Below are positions 8,058 to 15,279 of a stretch of 19,731 nt of DNA, in pieces; position 1 is the first letter of the stretch, and every line of letters starts with the position of its first letter. A program made the translations under genes and the position numbers. A model generated the notes under the pieces. It saw only the letters and a list, made by a program, of their open reading frames with translations. It was not told the origin of the DNA and ran no database searches. Source of the DNA: an uncultured Clostridium sp. (GTDB lineage Bacteria; Bacillota; Clostridia; TANB77; CAG-508); contig USAE01000028.1 of assembly GCA_900552655.1 (NCBI GenBank), positions 1-19,731 of the forward strand, in the 5' to 3' direction.

Positions 8058-8615
8058 TTATTTTGAAAAATCAATTTTTACATTTTGCTTTTCTTGTTCA
8101 TCTTTTACTTCAAATAATTCACTAGCCTTAAAATTGAAAGCTTTTGCTATTAAATTTGAAGGAAACATTTCTAATTTAGTATTGTACATAGTTACAGTGT
8201 CGTTGTAGAACTGTCTTGAATAAGCAATTTTATTTTCTGTATTTCTTAATTCATCTTGTAAGCCTAAAAAAGACTCACTAGCCTTTAAGTCTGGATAGTT
8301 TTCAGACACAGCCATTATAGTTTTTAAGGCATCTGTTAATTGATTAGATATTTCAGCCTTTTCAGCAACTGTATTAGAAGAAGCCCAGGCAGTTCTAAGT
8401 TCAGCAATTTTAGAGAAAGTTTCACTTTCATGAGCCATATATCCTTTTACAGTTTCTTGTAAATTAGGAATTAGATCGAATCTTCTTTTTAATTGTACAT
8501 CTATTTGGCTCCATGCATTTTGAACTCTTTGGCGTAAGCTTACTAAGTTGTTATACATTGATACGACTATTATACAAATTACAACAAGAATTATAACTAT
8601 TATTGGTATTGCCAT
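8058..8615 (-). CDS. lemA: LemA family protein
   Basis: LemA proteins are small envelope proteins with one N-terminal membrane helix and a long helical bundle. Their biochemical role is unsettled, but the gene is often next to htpX or other M48 proteases. From this start the protein has 185 residues, the usual length. It shows a membrane helix at residues about 3-24, then YNNLVSLRQRVQNAWSQIDV, KRRFDLIPNLQETVKGY, YPDLKASESFLGLQDEL and a C-terminal FNDTVTMYNT-like stretch, all LemA hallmarks. The frame stays open upstream to 8717, but the extra 34 residues are unlike the family. A strong AAAGGAGGAG site (8624-8633) fixes the start at 8615. It is probably co-transcribed with htpX. Confidence 0.93.
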   Translation of the reverse strand: MAIPIIVIILVVICIIVVSMYNNLVSLRQRVQNAWSQIDVQLKRRFDLIPNLQETVKGYMAHESETFSKIAELRTAWASSNTVAEKAEISNQLTDALKTIMAVSENYPDLKASESFLGLQDELRNTENKIAYSRQFYNDTVTMYNTKLEMFPSNLIAKAFNFKASELFEVKDEQEKQNVKIDFSK

Positions 8616-8758
8616 AAATAAATCTCCTCCTTTCCAATATTCTAGCATAATATATTGTTTTGTACAATATACTAGATAAATGTAACATAAAAAAAATATA
8701 TTCATAAAAAACAGCAATTAGAATATAATATTAGTAAATATTAACAAATTTGGAAGAT

Positions 8759-8787
8759 TTGACAGATAAAAAAATATATAGTATAAT
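8759..8787 (+). promoter_or_regulatory. Consensus sigma-A promoter of the RpfB-like gene
   Basis: TTGACA (8759-8764) and TATAAT (8782-8787) are separated by exactly 17 bases, a perfect vegetative promoter. Transcription should begin near 8794, leaving a leader of about 63 bases. Confidence 0.85.
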
Positions 8788-8791
8788 GAAA

Positions 8792-8845
8792 CTTGCTTAT
8801 GGGAAATAGCTCATACTACTATATAAATATTATGGGCAAGCTCAA
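8792..8845 (+). promoter_or_regulatory. Structured leader with direct repeat before the RpfB-like gene
   Basis: The leader contains TTATGGG followed by GCTCA twice (8797-8813 and 8830-8844). It can fold two ways. A 9-bp stem can close CTTGCTTAT (8792-8800) on ATGGGCAAG (8832-8840). Alternatively, TATGGG (8798-8803) can pair with CTCATA (8810-8815), which uses some of the same bases. The structure ends just before the AAAGGAGG site at 8844-8851. It does not match the c-di-AMP, c-di-GMP, cobalamin or preQ1 riboswitch cores I know. Whether it is an RNA switch or a protein-binding site is open. Confidence 0.4.
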
Positions 8846-8856
8846 AGGAGGAAATT

Positions 8857-9843
8857 ATGTTAAAAAATAATGTTGATGAAAAAGCATCAATATCTTTAAA
8901 GAGAATAATTGGAATTTGCTTAATATTCTTATTCATATCAGGAATATGTGTATTTGCAGCAAATAAACAAGTAAGAAATGTACAAATCATATTATCAAAT
9001 GGATGTGAAATGAATGTAGTAACATCAAAAACAAAAGTAGCAGACATATTAGATGAAAAACATATTATATTATTACCAGAAGAAAAAGTAACTCCAGATG
9101 CGAATAGTACTATCGGAGCAAATGGTAAAATAATAATAACAGAAAAAACAGCTCAAGAAGAAGTTGCAGAATTAGTATCTGCAGAAACAGAAAATAAGGA
9201 AACAAAAGAAGAAAAAACAGAGCTAAATATAGATATGATAGCGCAAGCATACAATCCTATAACAGAACAAATTGTAGTAGAAACAGTAGCAATACCATTC
9301 GAAACAGTAACAAAAAATGTATCAGATGGCGCTAAAGAAACAAAGAACCAAGTTTTACAAGAAGGTAAAGAAGGAAAAAGAGAAGTAACATACAGAGTAA
9401 AATATCAAAACGAAGTAGAAATAGACAGAAAAGAAATTAATTCTGTAGTTATAGAAGAGCCAGTAAATAAAATTGTTCAAGTAAAAGCAAAACAAACAAC
9501 CTCAAGAGGTAATGTAGGAAGAACTTATATATCTGGAAGTGTAGCAGAATATCAAGCTTATGCCAGAGCAAGATGTAGTGCATATGGTTGGTCTACAACA
9601 GATTTTAATTGTTTAGTTGCACTTTGGAACAGAGAGAGTGGCTGGAACCCTAATGCATACAATTCAAGATCTGGTGCATATGGAATACCACAAGCATTAC
9701 CAGCAAGCAAAATGGCTACAGCTGGAACAGATTATAGAACAAACTATAAAACTCAAATTAATTGGGGATTAGGTTATATAAAATCAAGATATGGTTCACC
9801 ATCAGCAGCATGGAATCATTCACAATCTAAAGGTTGGTATTAA
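8857..9843 (+). CDS. Cell-wall DUF348-G5-transglycosylase protein, RpfB-like
   Basis: This is a probable secreted or membrane-anchored peptidoglycan lytic transglycosylase. The 328 residues read in order: a basic N-terminus and a membrane or signal segment (about 16-35); one DUF348 ubiquitin-like domain (about 38-97); an acidic linker (98-130); a G5 domain (about 131-211) with the pattern FETVTKNVSDGAKETKNQ; and a C-terminal lysozyme-like domain (about 228-328). That domain contains LWNRESGWNPNA, with Glu250 the probable catalytic acid, then SGAYGIPQALP and a final YGSPSAAWNHSQSKGWY, like the aggregation-promoting-factor/SLT group. Actinobacterial RpfB shares the DUF348-G5-muralytic layout. 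Bacillus YabE has a 3D domain instead. The start follows AAAGGAGG. It is monocistronic, with a consensus promoter and terminator. No LPXTG or LysM was seen. Confidence 0.88.
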   Translation: MLKNNVDEKASISLKRIIGICLIFLFISGICVFAANKQVRNVQIILSNGCEMNVVTSKTKVADILDEKHIILLPEEKVTPDANSTIGANGKIIITEKTAQEEVAELVSAETENKETKEEKTELNIDMIAQAYNPITEQIVVETVAIPFETVTKNVSDGAKETKNQVLQEGKEGKREVTYRVKYQNEVEIDRKEINSVVIEEPVNKIVQVKAKQTTSRGNVGRTYISGSVAEYQAYARARCSAYGWSTTDFNCLVALWNRESGWNPNAYNSRSGAYGIPQALPASKMATAGTDYRTNYKTQINWGLGYIKSRYGSPSAAWNHSQSKGWY

Positions 9844-9849
9844 AAGTTA

Positions 9850-9900
9850 GCCAATGGATTACTAATTACAACAGTAATAGTTAATTCATTGGCAATTTTT
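9850..9900 (+). terminator. Terminator of the RpfB-like gene
   Basis: A 20-base arm (9850-9869, beginning GCCAATGGATTAC) pairs with 9874-9893 (ending TTCATTGGC) with two mismatches and an AACA loop. It is followed by AATTTTTATA. Confidence 0.85.
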
Positions 9901-9955
9901 ATAAGAAAATAAAAACGGAATTTTAAGGACTGTCCCCCGATTACGGAGGAATTCC
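9901..9955 (+). repeat. Dispersed hairpin repeat, copy B
   Basis: ATAAGAAAATAAAAACGG is followed by AATTTTAAGGACTGTCCCCC. The outer arms GGAATT (9917-9922) and AATTCC (9950-9955) enclose an inner CCCCCG/CGGAGG pairing with one mismatch. It is related to copies at 5793, 18231 and 19467. It fills the gap between the terminator of the RpfB-like gene and the xth ribosome binding site. Confidence 0.65.
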
Positions 9956-9988
9956 AAATTTTGATTTTAAACTATAAGGAGGAATAAA

Positions 9989-10756
9989 ATGAAATTAATA
10001 TCATGGAATGTTAATGGCTTAAGAGCAGTTGTAAATAAAGGATTTAGCGAATTTTTTAAAGAGATAGATGCAGATATATTTTCTATTCAAGAAACTAAAA
10101 TGCAGGAAGATCAATTAGAAGAAAATATTTTAAGTATATTTAAAGAATATCATACATATTGGAATAGTGCAGAGAAAAAAGGATATTCAGGAACAGCCAT
10201 TTTTACAAAAGAAAAGCCAATAAAAGTAACGTATGGTATAGGAAAAGAAGAACACGATAAAGAGGGAAGAGTAATAACTTTAGAATTTGAAAAGTTCTTC
10301 CTAATAAATATATATACTCCAAATTCTAAACGAGAGTTAGAAAGATTAGAATATAGGCAAGAGTGGGAAGATGAAATTAGAAAATATTTGTCAGATTTAA
10401 AATTAATAAAACCAGTAATAATGTGTGGAGATTTAAATGTAGCACACAATGAAATTGACTTAAAAAATCCAAAAACTAATAGAAGAAATGCAGGATTTAC
10501 AGATGAAGAAAGAACAAAGATGACCGAACTTTTAAATGCAGGGTTTATAGATACATTTAGATATAAATATCCAGATTTAGAAGGAAAATATAGTTGGTGG
10601 TCTTATATGTTTCATGCAAGGGAAAAGAATGCAGGTTGGAGAATAGACTATTTTATAATTTCTGAAGATTTAAAAGATAATATAGAAGATGCTAAAATTT
10701 TATCTGAAATTTATGGAAGTGATCATTGTCCAGTAGAATTAGACATAAATATATAA
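9989..10756 (+). CDS. xth: Exodeoxyribonuclease III
   Basis: This is an ExoIII-type AP endonuclease and 3'-5' exonuclease of the cytoplasm, acting in base excision repair. The 255 residues match the family length. The catalytic set is complete: SWNVNGLR (Asn7), IQETKMQ (Glu35), NIYTPNS (Tyr109), MCGDLNVAH (Asp148, Asn150), GWRIDYFI (Asp220) and YGSDHCPVEL (Asp245, His246). The start follows TAAGGAGGAATAAA. A permease gene begins 22 bases after the stop with no terminator between, so they are likely one transcript. No convincing promoter was found upstream, where hairpin repeat copy B lies. Confidence 0.97.
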   Translation: MKLISWNVNGLRAVVNKGFSEFFKEIDADIFSIQETKMQEDQLEENILSIFKEYHTYWNSAEKKGYSGTAIFTKEKPIKVTYGIGKEEHDKEGRVITLEFEKFFLINIYTPNSKRELERLEYRQEWEDEIRKYLSDLKLIKPVIMCGDLNVAHNEIDLKNPKTNRRNAGFTDEERTKMTELLNAGFIDTFRYKYPDLEGKYSWWSYMFHAREKNAGWRIDYFIISEDLKDNIEDAKILSEIYGSDHCPVELDINI

Positions 10757-10778
10757 TTAAAACGAAAGGATATATATA

Positions 10779-11894
10779 ATGAAAGAAAACAATTGGCAGA
10801 AATGGTTATATTGGTTTAGCTTTGGTGTTGCAATTATAATTGTATATAATATTTTTAATAACTTTGATAATATAAAACAAGTTGTAAGTAATTTTTTTAA
10901 AATATTAAGTCCATTTTTGGCAGGAGGATTAATAGCATATATATTATATTTGCCTACTAGAAAAACAGAGAAAATTATAGAAAAAAGCAAGATAAAAGTA
11001 ATAAAAGATAAAGCAAGGCCTATAAGTGTAATAATAATATATATATTAATTTTAACCATTTTGATTATAGGAACGAAATTTGTTGTACCGAAAATATATG
11101 AAAGTGTAATAGAGCTAATTAATAGTTCACAAGGATATATAACAGACATAATAAATAAATTTTCTTCATTACCAGAAGACTCTTTTCTAAAAAAAGACTT
11201 TTTAGAACAAGCAATAGCAAAATTAAAGCAAATAGATATTATGCAAGTAATAAATTATTTATCTGGAATATTTAGTGTTGCAACAAGTTTATTAAATGTA
11301 TTTGTTGCAATAGTAGTTTCGATATATGTTTTAACAGCAAGAGGAAAATTGGTAAGATCTTTAAAAAGATTCATTGTAGCAGTATTTAAAACAAAAACAG
11401 CAGAGCAAATAATTAAATATTTTGAAAATTCTAATGAATACTTTTTTAAATTTTTATCAAGCCAAGTTTTAGATGGAATAGTTGTAGGAGTGCTAACATC
11501 TATTGCTATGTCTATTTTAGGTGTGAAATATGCAGTTTTATTAGGTTTCTTTATAGGATTATTTAACCTTATACCATATTTTGGAGCAATATTTGCAGTA
11601 GCAATTTCTGCAGTTATAACATTGGTTACTGGAGGGATAGCACAAGCAATATGGATGCTAATAATAGTAATTATATTACAACAAATAGATGCAAATATAA
11701 TTAACCCCAAAATAGTGGGAGGCTCATTAAAATTAAGTCCACTACTAGTTATATTTGCAGTTGCAGTAGGAGGAGCGTACTTTGGAGTATTAGGAATGTT
11801 CTTAGGACCACCTGTTGCAGCTATAATAAAGCTAATAGTTTCAGATTTTATAGATTATAAATTAGAAAATAAAAGAAAAGAAATGGAAGCATAA
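10779..11894 (+). CDS. AI-2E family (PF01594-type) membrane permease
   Basis: This is an integral membrane protein of the AI-2E family, whose studied members include quorum-signal exporters and Na+/H+ antiporters; the substrate here cannot be told. Its 371 residues include two N-terminal membrane segments (about 9-27 and 40-56), another at about 77-97, an amphipathic outer stretch rich in LIN and PEDSF, a hydrophobic pair (about 160-182), and a dense C-terminal cluster (about 228-355). The family signature GVLGMFLGPPVAAIIK is near the end, preceded by GLFNLIPYFGA and NPKIVGGSLKLSPLLVI. An AACGAAAGGA site precedes the ATG. It is co-transcribed with xth by spacing, though no functional link is obvious. 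A 20-bp terminator follows directly. Confidence 0.92.
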   Translation: MKENNWQKWLYWFSFGVAIIIVYNIFNNFDNIKQVVSNFFKILSPFLAGGLIAYILYLPTRKTEKIIEKSKIKVIKDKARPISVIIIYILILTILIIGTKFVVPKIYESVIELINSSQGYITDIINKFSSLPEDSFLKKDFLEQAIAKLKQIDIMQVINYLSGIFSVATSLLNVFVAIVVSIYVLTARGKLVRSLKRFIVAVFKTKTAEQIIKYFENSNEYFFKFLSSQVLDGIVVGVLTSIAMSILGVKYAVLLGFFIGLFNLIPYFGAIFAVAISAVITLVTGGIAQAIWMLIIVIILQQIDANIINPKIVGGSLKLSPLLVIFAVAVGGAYFGVLGMFLGPPVAAIIKLIVSDFIDYKLENKRKEMEA

Positions 11895-11900
11895 AATCTT

Positions 11901-11948
11901 AAAGGATATAAATTATTAATATAATATTAATAATTTATATCCTTTTTT
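11901..11948 (+). terminator. Strong terminator after the AI-2E permease gene
   Basis: A perfect 20-bp stem (arms 11901-11920 and 11926-11945, starting AAAGGATATAAATT) with a 5-base loop overlaps TTTTTT at 11943-11948. It lies six bases after the stop codon. Confidence 0.92.
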
Positions 11949-11962
11949 CTTAATAAATAAAA

Positions 11963-11971
11963 TGGTATAAT
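11963..11971 (+). promoter_or_regulatory. Extended -10 promoter of the two-component operon
   Basis: TGGTATAAT is an extended -10 element (TGN-TATAAT) 34 bases before the response regulator start. The -35 position falls in the T-run of the preceding terminator (TTTTTT, 11943-11948, 17-base spacing), which is a poor -35; extended -10 promoters tolerate this. Confidence 0.55.
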
Positions 11972-12005
11972 ACCAGTAGATTAAAAATAAAAGGAATGAT
12001 TTTTT

Positions 12006-12701
12006 ATGTACAATATTTTAGTTTGTGATGATGATAAAGAAATAGTAAACGCAATAGAAATTTACTTAGAAAAAGAAGGCTATAAGATATATAAAGCAAA
12101 TAACGGAAAAGAAGCTTTAAATATAATAAATAAAGAGGAAATACATTTAGTTATATTGGACATAATGATGCCAGAGCTAGATGGAATAAGTGTAGCAGAG
12201 AATATTAGAGAAGATAAAGCAATTCCTATTATCATGCTTTCAGCTAAATCTGAAGATTATGATAAAATAAAAGGCTTAAATGTAGGGGCAGACGACTATA
12301 TAACAAAGCCATTTAATCCAATGGAACTAATTGCTAGAGTCAATTCACAAATGAGAAGATATACAAAGCTTGGAAGCATTAGTAAGAAAGAAGATAACAA
12401 TATATATCAAGCAGGAGAACTAATAATAGATGATACAAAAAAAGAAGTTTCTGTTGATGGAAAAAATATTAAGCTAACACCTACGGAATACAATATTTTA
12501 AAATTTTTAACAAAAAATAAAGGAAGAGTATTTTCTATATCACAAATATATGAAAATGTATGGGAAGAAGAGTCATATGGAGCAGAAAATATAATAGCAG
12601 TACATATAAGACACATAAGGGAAAAAATAGAGATAAATCCACGTGAACCAAAATATTTAAAAGTAATTTGGGGAATTGGATATAAAATAGAAGATATATA
12701 A
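12006..12701 (+). CDS. OmpR/PhoB-family response regulator
   Basis: This cytoplasmic DNA-binding transcription regulator is activated by phosphorylation. It has 231 residues. The receiver domain (1 to about 120) has the acidic pocket CDDD (Asp8-Asp10), the phosphoacceptor Asp52 in LVILDIMMPELDG, Ser79 in MLSAKS and Lys101 in ITKPFNPMEL. The winged-helix domain (about 130-231) shows LTPTEYNILKFL, FSISQIYENVW, VAVHIRHIREKIE-like sequence and WGIGYKI. The start follows AAAAGGAATG. The partner kinase gene begins 13 bases downstream. Target genes cannot be read from the window; such VanR-like regulators in Clostridia often act on envelope or antimicrobial stress genes, which is an inference. Confidence 0.95.
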   Translation: MYNILVCDDDKEIVNAIEIYLEKEGYKIYKANNGKEALNIINKEEIHLVILDIMMPELDGISVAENIREDKAIPIIMLSAKSEDYDKIKGLNVGADDYITKPFNPMELIARVNSQMRRYTKLGSISKKEDNNIYQAGELIIDDTKKEVSVDGKNIKLTPTEYNILKFLTKNKGRVFSISQIYENVWEEESYGAENIIAVHIRHIREKIEINPREPKYLKVIWGIGYKIEDI

Positions 12702-12714
12702 AGGATGTGAGAAA

Positions 12715-14787
12715 ATGGAAGAAAGAAGTATTTTAAAAAATAAAGGGCTAAAAGTTTTAGCTTTTGTAACATTGCCTATATTTTTAATGACATTAATTGT
12801 AGATTTAATAATAATTTATTATGCGGTTGCACATCCAGAAATAAAAGAAAACAAAGACTTTTATAGTACAGATATGTTTATAGATTCATATTTATCAGAA
12901 GTGTATAGAAAGGCTTCTAGTTTGCAAGATGAAATTGAAGAAGGATATTATATTGACGAATATGGATATAGCATAGAAAGTAATGAAGAGATAGAAATCT
13001 TAAATTCGAGAAAGCCAATTTACGTACAAGATGGTGACTATAAAATATATTATCAAAGTAATCATAATAAGAATAAATTTGTTTATTTATTAATAAATTC
13101 TGAAACAAAAATAGCGTATACAAATCTACAGCAAACAGCTAAAACAAACACGATAGAAAAGCTAAAACAAGTAATAATATCAAATAATAAATATTGGTCA
13201 ATTTCGAATAATCAAATAAAAACAAATATAGAAAGATTGTCTGACGCAAATATAGTAAGAAATCAATCTATGCAAAAAGTTAGCGAATTTTCTAATAAAA
13301 AAGAACTTTACACAGCTTTTGACGAATCGGTAAAGAATTTAGACTATACAAGCGATATAACACTTAGCAAAGCTTTATATGAAGAAACACAAAGATTGTA
13401 TAGGTATTCATACTCAACATTGTTTATTAGTGTAATATTAGCAAGTATAGAAGTTGTATATTTAATATATGCTGTAGGACATGTAAAAAATAAAAAGGGA
13501 ATTTATTTATCTTGGGTAGATAAAATTCCATTAGAAATAATAGGATTAATTTATGCCATATTAATACCAATAGAGTGTATTGTATTAGCAGGATGTTTTA
13601 CTATAGTTTCAGTAGATGTTAACTTATGTTTTATGCTTTTAGCAATAGTTGGATATTTTTCTGCAATAAGTGTTTTATATGGTGGAGGAACATTTATAAA
13701 ACGAATAAAAACACATACATTTTTTAAGAATTCGATAACATATAAAGTTTTTAAATGGATATTTACAAAGTTTAAAAAAATAAAAAACACATTTATATCT
13801 AATAAAAATTTAGGCAAAAAAATAGCCGTATATTTTATAGGTATGATAGCAATTTCGATACTTATAGTGTTAATGTTTAGTGAATTCGGAATTTTGTTAG
13901 ATATAGTTTTCTGGGTATGGTGTTATTATAAAATAATGCAAGAAGTAGATAGATTTAAACAAATACATGATGCCACAGAAAGAATTTATAAAGGTGATAC
14001 AAATATACAAATAGATGAATCTATGTATACAGGAGTATTAAAAGAATTTGCAATTTATTTAAATGACATAGCAGGTGGATTTTCTAATGCTATACAAGAA
14101 AGTTTAAAAAGTGAAAGGTTAAAGACTGAACTTATTACAAATGTTTCACATGATATTAAAACACCACTAACATCAATTATTAATTATGTAGACTTAATAA
14201 AACAAGAAAATATACAAAATGATAAAGTTAAAGAATATATAGAAATTTTAGATAATAAATCACAAAGATTAAAGAAATTAATAGAGGATTTAGTAGAAGC
14301 GTCTAAAGCATCTTCAGGAAATATAAAAATAAACAAAGAAGTTTTAAATGTAAAAGAACTACTAAGCCAAGTAACAGGAGAATTTAAAGATAAATTTAAT
14401 AAAAGAGGACTAAATATAATTACCAAAGTTCCAGAAGAAATAGTTTATATAAAGGCAGACAGTAGATATTTATATAGAGTATTGGAAAATGTATATAGCA
14501 ATGTAGCCAAATATGCAGCACAAGACAGTAGAGTATATTTAGACTGTGTTTTAGAAGAAAATGGTGATGTAGTAATATATGTAAAAAATATTTCCAAAGA
14601 AGAGTTGAATATTTCAGCAGATGAATTGATGCAAAGGTTTGTACGTGGAGATAAATCTAGAAATACAGAGGGAAGTGGACTGGGACTTTCTATAGCTAAT
14701 AGTTTAACAGAATTACAAGGAGGAACCTTTAATATCCACTTAGATGGAGATTTATTTAAAACAGAAATTAGATTTAAAAGAGTATAA
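12715..14787 (+). CDS. Membrane sensor histidine kinase, multi-span type
   Basis: This 690-residue sensor kinase phosphorylates the response regulator encoded just upstream. It has a membrane segment at about 13-38, an outer domain of about 190 residues (39-228), and about four further segments (about 232-252, 273-303, 305-325 and 370-410). A HAMP-like linker follows (RIYKGDTNIQI), then the phosphoacceptor motif NVSHDIKTPLTS with His479, and a C-terminal ATPase domain. There, the N-box region reads RVLENVYSNVAKYA, the F-box RFVRGDKSRN and the G2 box EGSGLGLSIA. The usual DxGxG of the G1 box is missing, replaced by KNISKEELN. This replacement is common in a Clostridia kinase subfamily, so activity is still expected. 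An AAAGGATGTG site precedes the start. No terminator was seen after the gene. Confidence 0.93.
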   Translation: MEERSILKNKGLKVLAFVTLPIFLMTLIVDLIIIYYAVAHPEIKENKDFYSTDMFIDSYLSEVYRKASSLQDEIEEGYYIDEYGYSIESNEEIEILNSRKPIYVQDGDYKIYYQSNHNKNKFVYLLINSETKIAYTNLQQTAKTNTIEKLKQVIISNNKYWSISNNQIKTNIERLSDANIVRNQSMQKVSEFSNKKELYTAFDESVKNLDYTSDITLSKALYEETQRLYRYSYSTLFISVILASIEVVYLIYAVGHVKNKKGIYLSWVDKIPLEIIGLIYAILIPIECIVLAGCFTIVSVDVNLCFMLLAIVGYFSAISVLYGGGTFIKRIKTHTFFKNSITYKVFKWIFTKFKKIKNTFISNKNLGKKIAVYFIGMIAISILIVLMFSEFGILLDIVFWVWCYYKIMQEVDRFKQIHDATERIYKGDTNIQIDESMYTGVLKEFAIYLNDIAGGFSNAIQESLKSERLKTELITNVSHDIKTPLTSIINYVDLIKQENIQNDKVKEYIEILDNKSQRLKKLIEDLVEASKASSGNIKINKEVLNVKELLSQVTGEFKDKFNKRGLNIITKVPEEIVYIKADSRYLYRVLENVYSNVAKYAAQDSRVYLDCVLEENGDVVIYVKNISKEELNISADELMQRFVRGDKSRNTEGSGLGLSIANSLTELQGGTFNIHLDGDLFKTEIRFKRV

Positions 14788-14830
14788 ATGAAGCCTTAAT
14801 AGCAGGAACTAGTGAAGAAGCATGATAAAA

Positions 14831-14859
14831 TTGACATAAAACATTAAATGTGCTATAAT
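14831..14859 (+). promoter_or_regulatory. Consensus promoter of the 70-residue orphan gene
   Basis: TTGACA (14831-14836) and TATAAT (14854-14859) are 17 bases apart, and the -10 carries an extending TGC. This is as strong as the promoter at 8759. Transcription should start near 14866. Confidence 0.85.
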
Positions 14860-14881
14860 GGAATTTGTGCAACTTAAGTAG

Positions 14882-14902
14882 TATCTTCTATATTAGAAGA
14901 TA
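14882..14902 (+). promoter_or_regulatory. Leader hairpin before the 70-residue gene
   Basis: TATCTTCTA and TAGAAGATA form a perfect 9-bp stem with a TAT loop in the 5' leader. It is followed by A-runs rather than T-runs, so it is not a terminator. It could stabilise the message or bind a regulator. Confidence 0.4.
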
Positions 14903-14926
14903 AAAAACAACATAGGAGGTCGAAAT

Positions 14927-15139
14927 ATGACTTGGATGAAAATATGGGAAGTATATGAAAATTACGGAAGAAATGCTTGGATCGAAGCAATCGTTATGAA
15001 TGTTGGAGATTCAATTGACATTAAAAATGGAGAAACCGAGACAATTACTCGGATAACTAGAATAGATTATATAAATTATACAGCCCAAATTGCTAAGGCA
15101 ATTAAACAAATAAGGCTAAATAAATTTATAACATGTTAA
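14927..15139 (+). CDS. Uncharacterised 70-residue protein
   Basis: I do not recognise this protein. It follows a strong TAGGAGGTCG site, and the frame holds between a consensus promoter and a perfect terminator, so it is a self-contained transcription unit. The sequence has a tryptophan-rich N-terminus (MTWMKIWEVYENYGRNAW), a short beta-like middle (VGDSIDIKNGETETITRI) and a basic helical end (AQIAKAIKQIRLNKF). There is no signal peptide, membrane segment or cysteine pair; the only cysteine is the last residue. Its codons include CGG, ACC, GCC and ATC, rarer in the neighbours, which hints at a different origin, though 70 codons is a small sample. A structural or regulatory RNA carrying an incidental frame is an alternative. 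Confidence 0.6.
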   Translation: MTWMKIWEVYENYGRNAWIEAIVMNVGDSIDIKNGETETITRITRIDYINYTAQIAKAIKQIRLNKFITC

Positions 15140-15165
15140 GTTCAAGTTAAGAATAAACCTTTTTG

Positions 15166-15194
15166 AAACAGTCCCGCATTGCGGGACTGTTTTT
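15166..15194 (+). terminator. Terminator of the 70-residue gene
   Basis: AAACAGTCCCGC (15166-15177) and GCGGGACTGTTT (15181-15192) pair perfectly with an ATT loop and a T-run tail. It is unusually GC-rich for this window and shares GGGACTGT with the dispersed hairpin repeats. Confidence 0.92.
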
Positions 15195-15213
15195 AAAAAT
15201 ATGTAAAATTTTA

Positions 15214-15241
15214 TTGTTAAATGAAATAATTATGATATAAT
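15214..15241 (+). promoter_or_regulatory. Promoter of pcrA
   Basis: TTGTTA (15214-15219) and TATAAT (15236-15241) are 16 bases apart, with an extended TGA before the -10 and about 38 bases to the start codon. Confidence 0.65.
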
Positions 15242-15279
15242 TTGCAAGAGAACAAAATATCGCTAAAGGAGAAAAGAAA

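Noticed and set aside
8639..8667. TTGTAC-17-TAGAAT promoter for lemA on the minus strand
   Set aside because: The spacing is good, but transcription would begin at about 8632, inside the ribosome binding site, so it is unlikely to be the main promoter.
8616..8717. 34-residue N-terminal extension of LemA
   Set aside because: A strong AAAGGAGGAG site precedes the inner ATG at 8615, which gives the normal family length.
8792..8845. Known riboswitch class (c-di-AMP, c-di-GMP, cobalamin, preQ1)
   Set aside because: The leader is too short or lacks the conserved cores of these classes as I know them; kept only as an unassigned structured leader.
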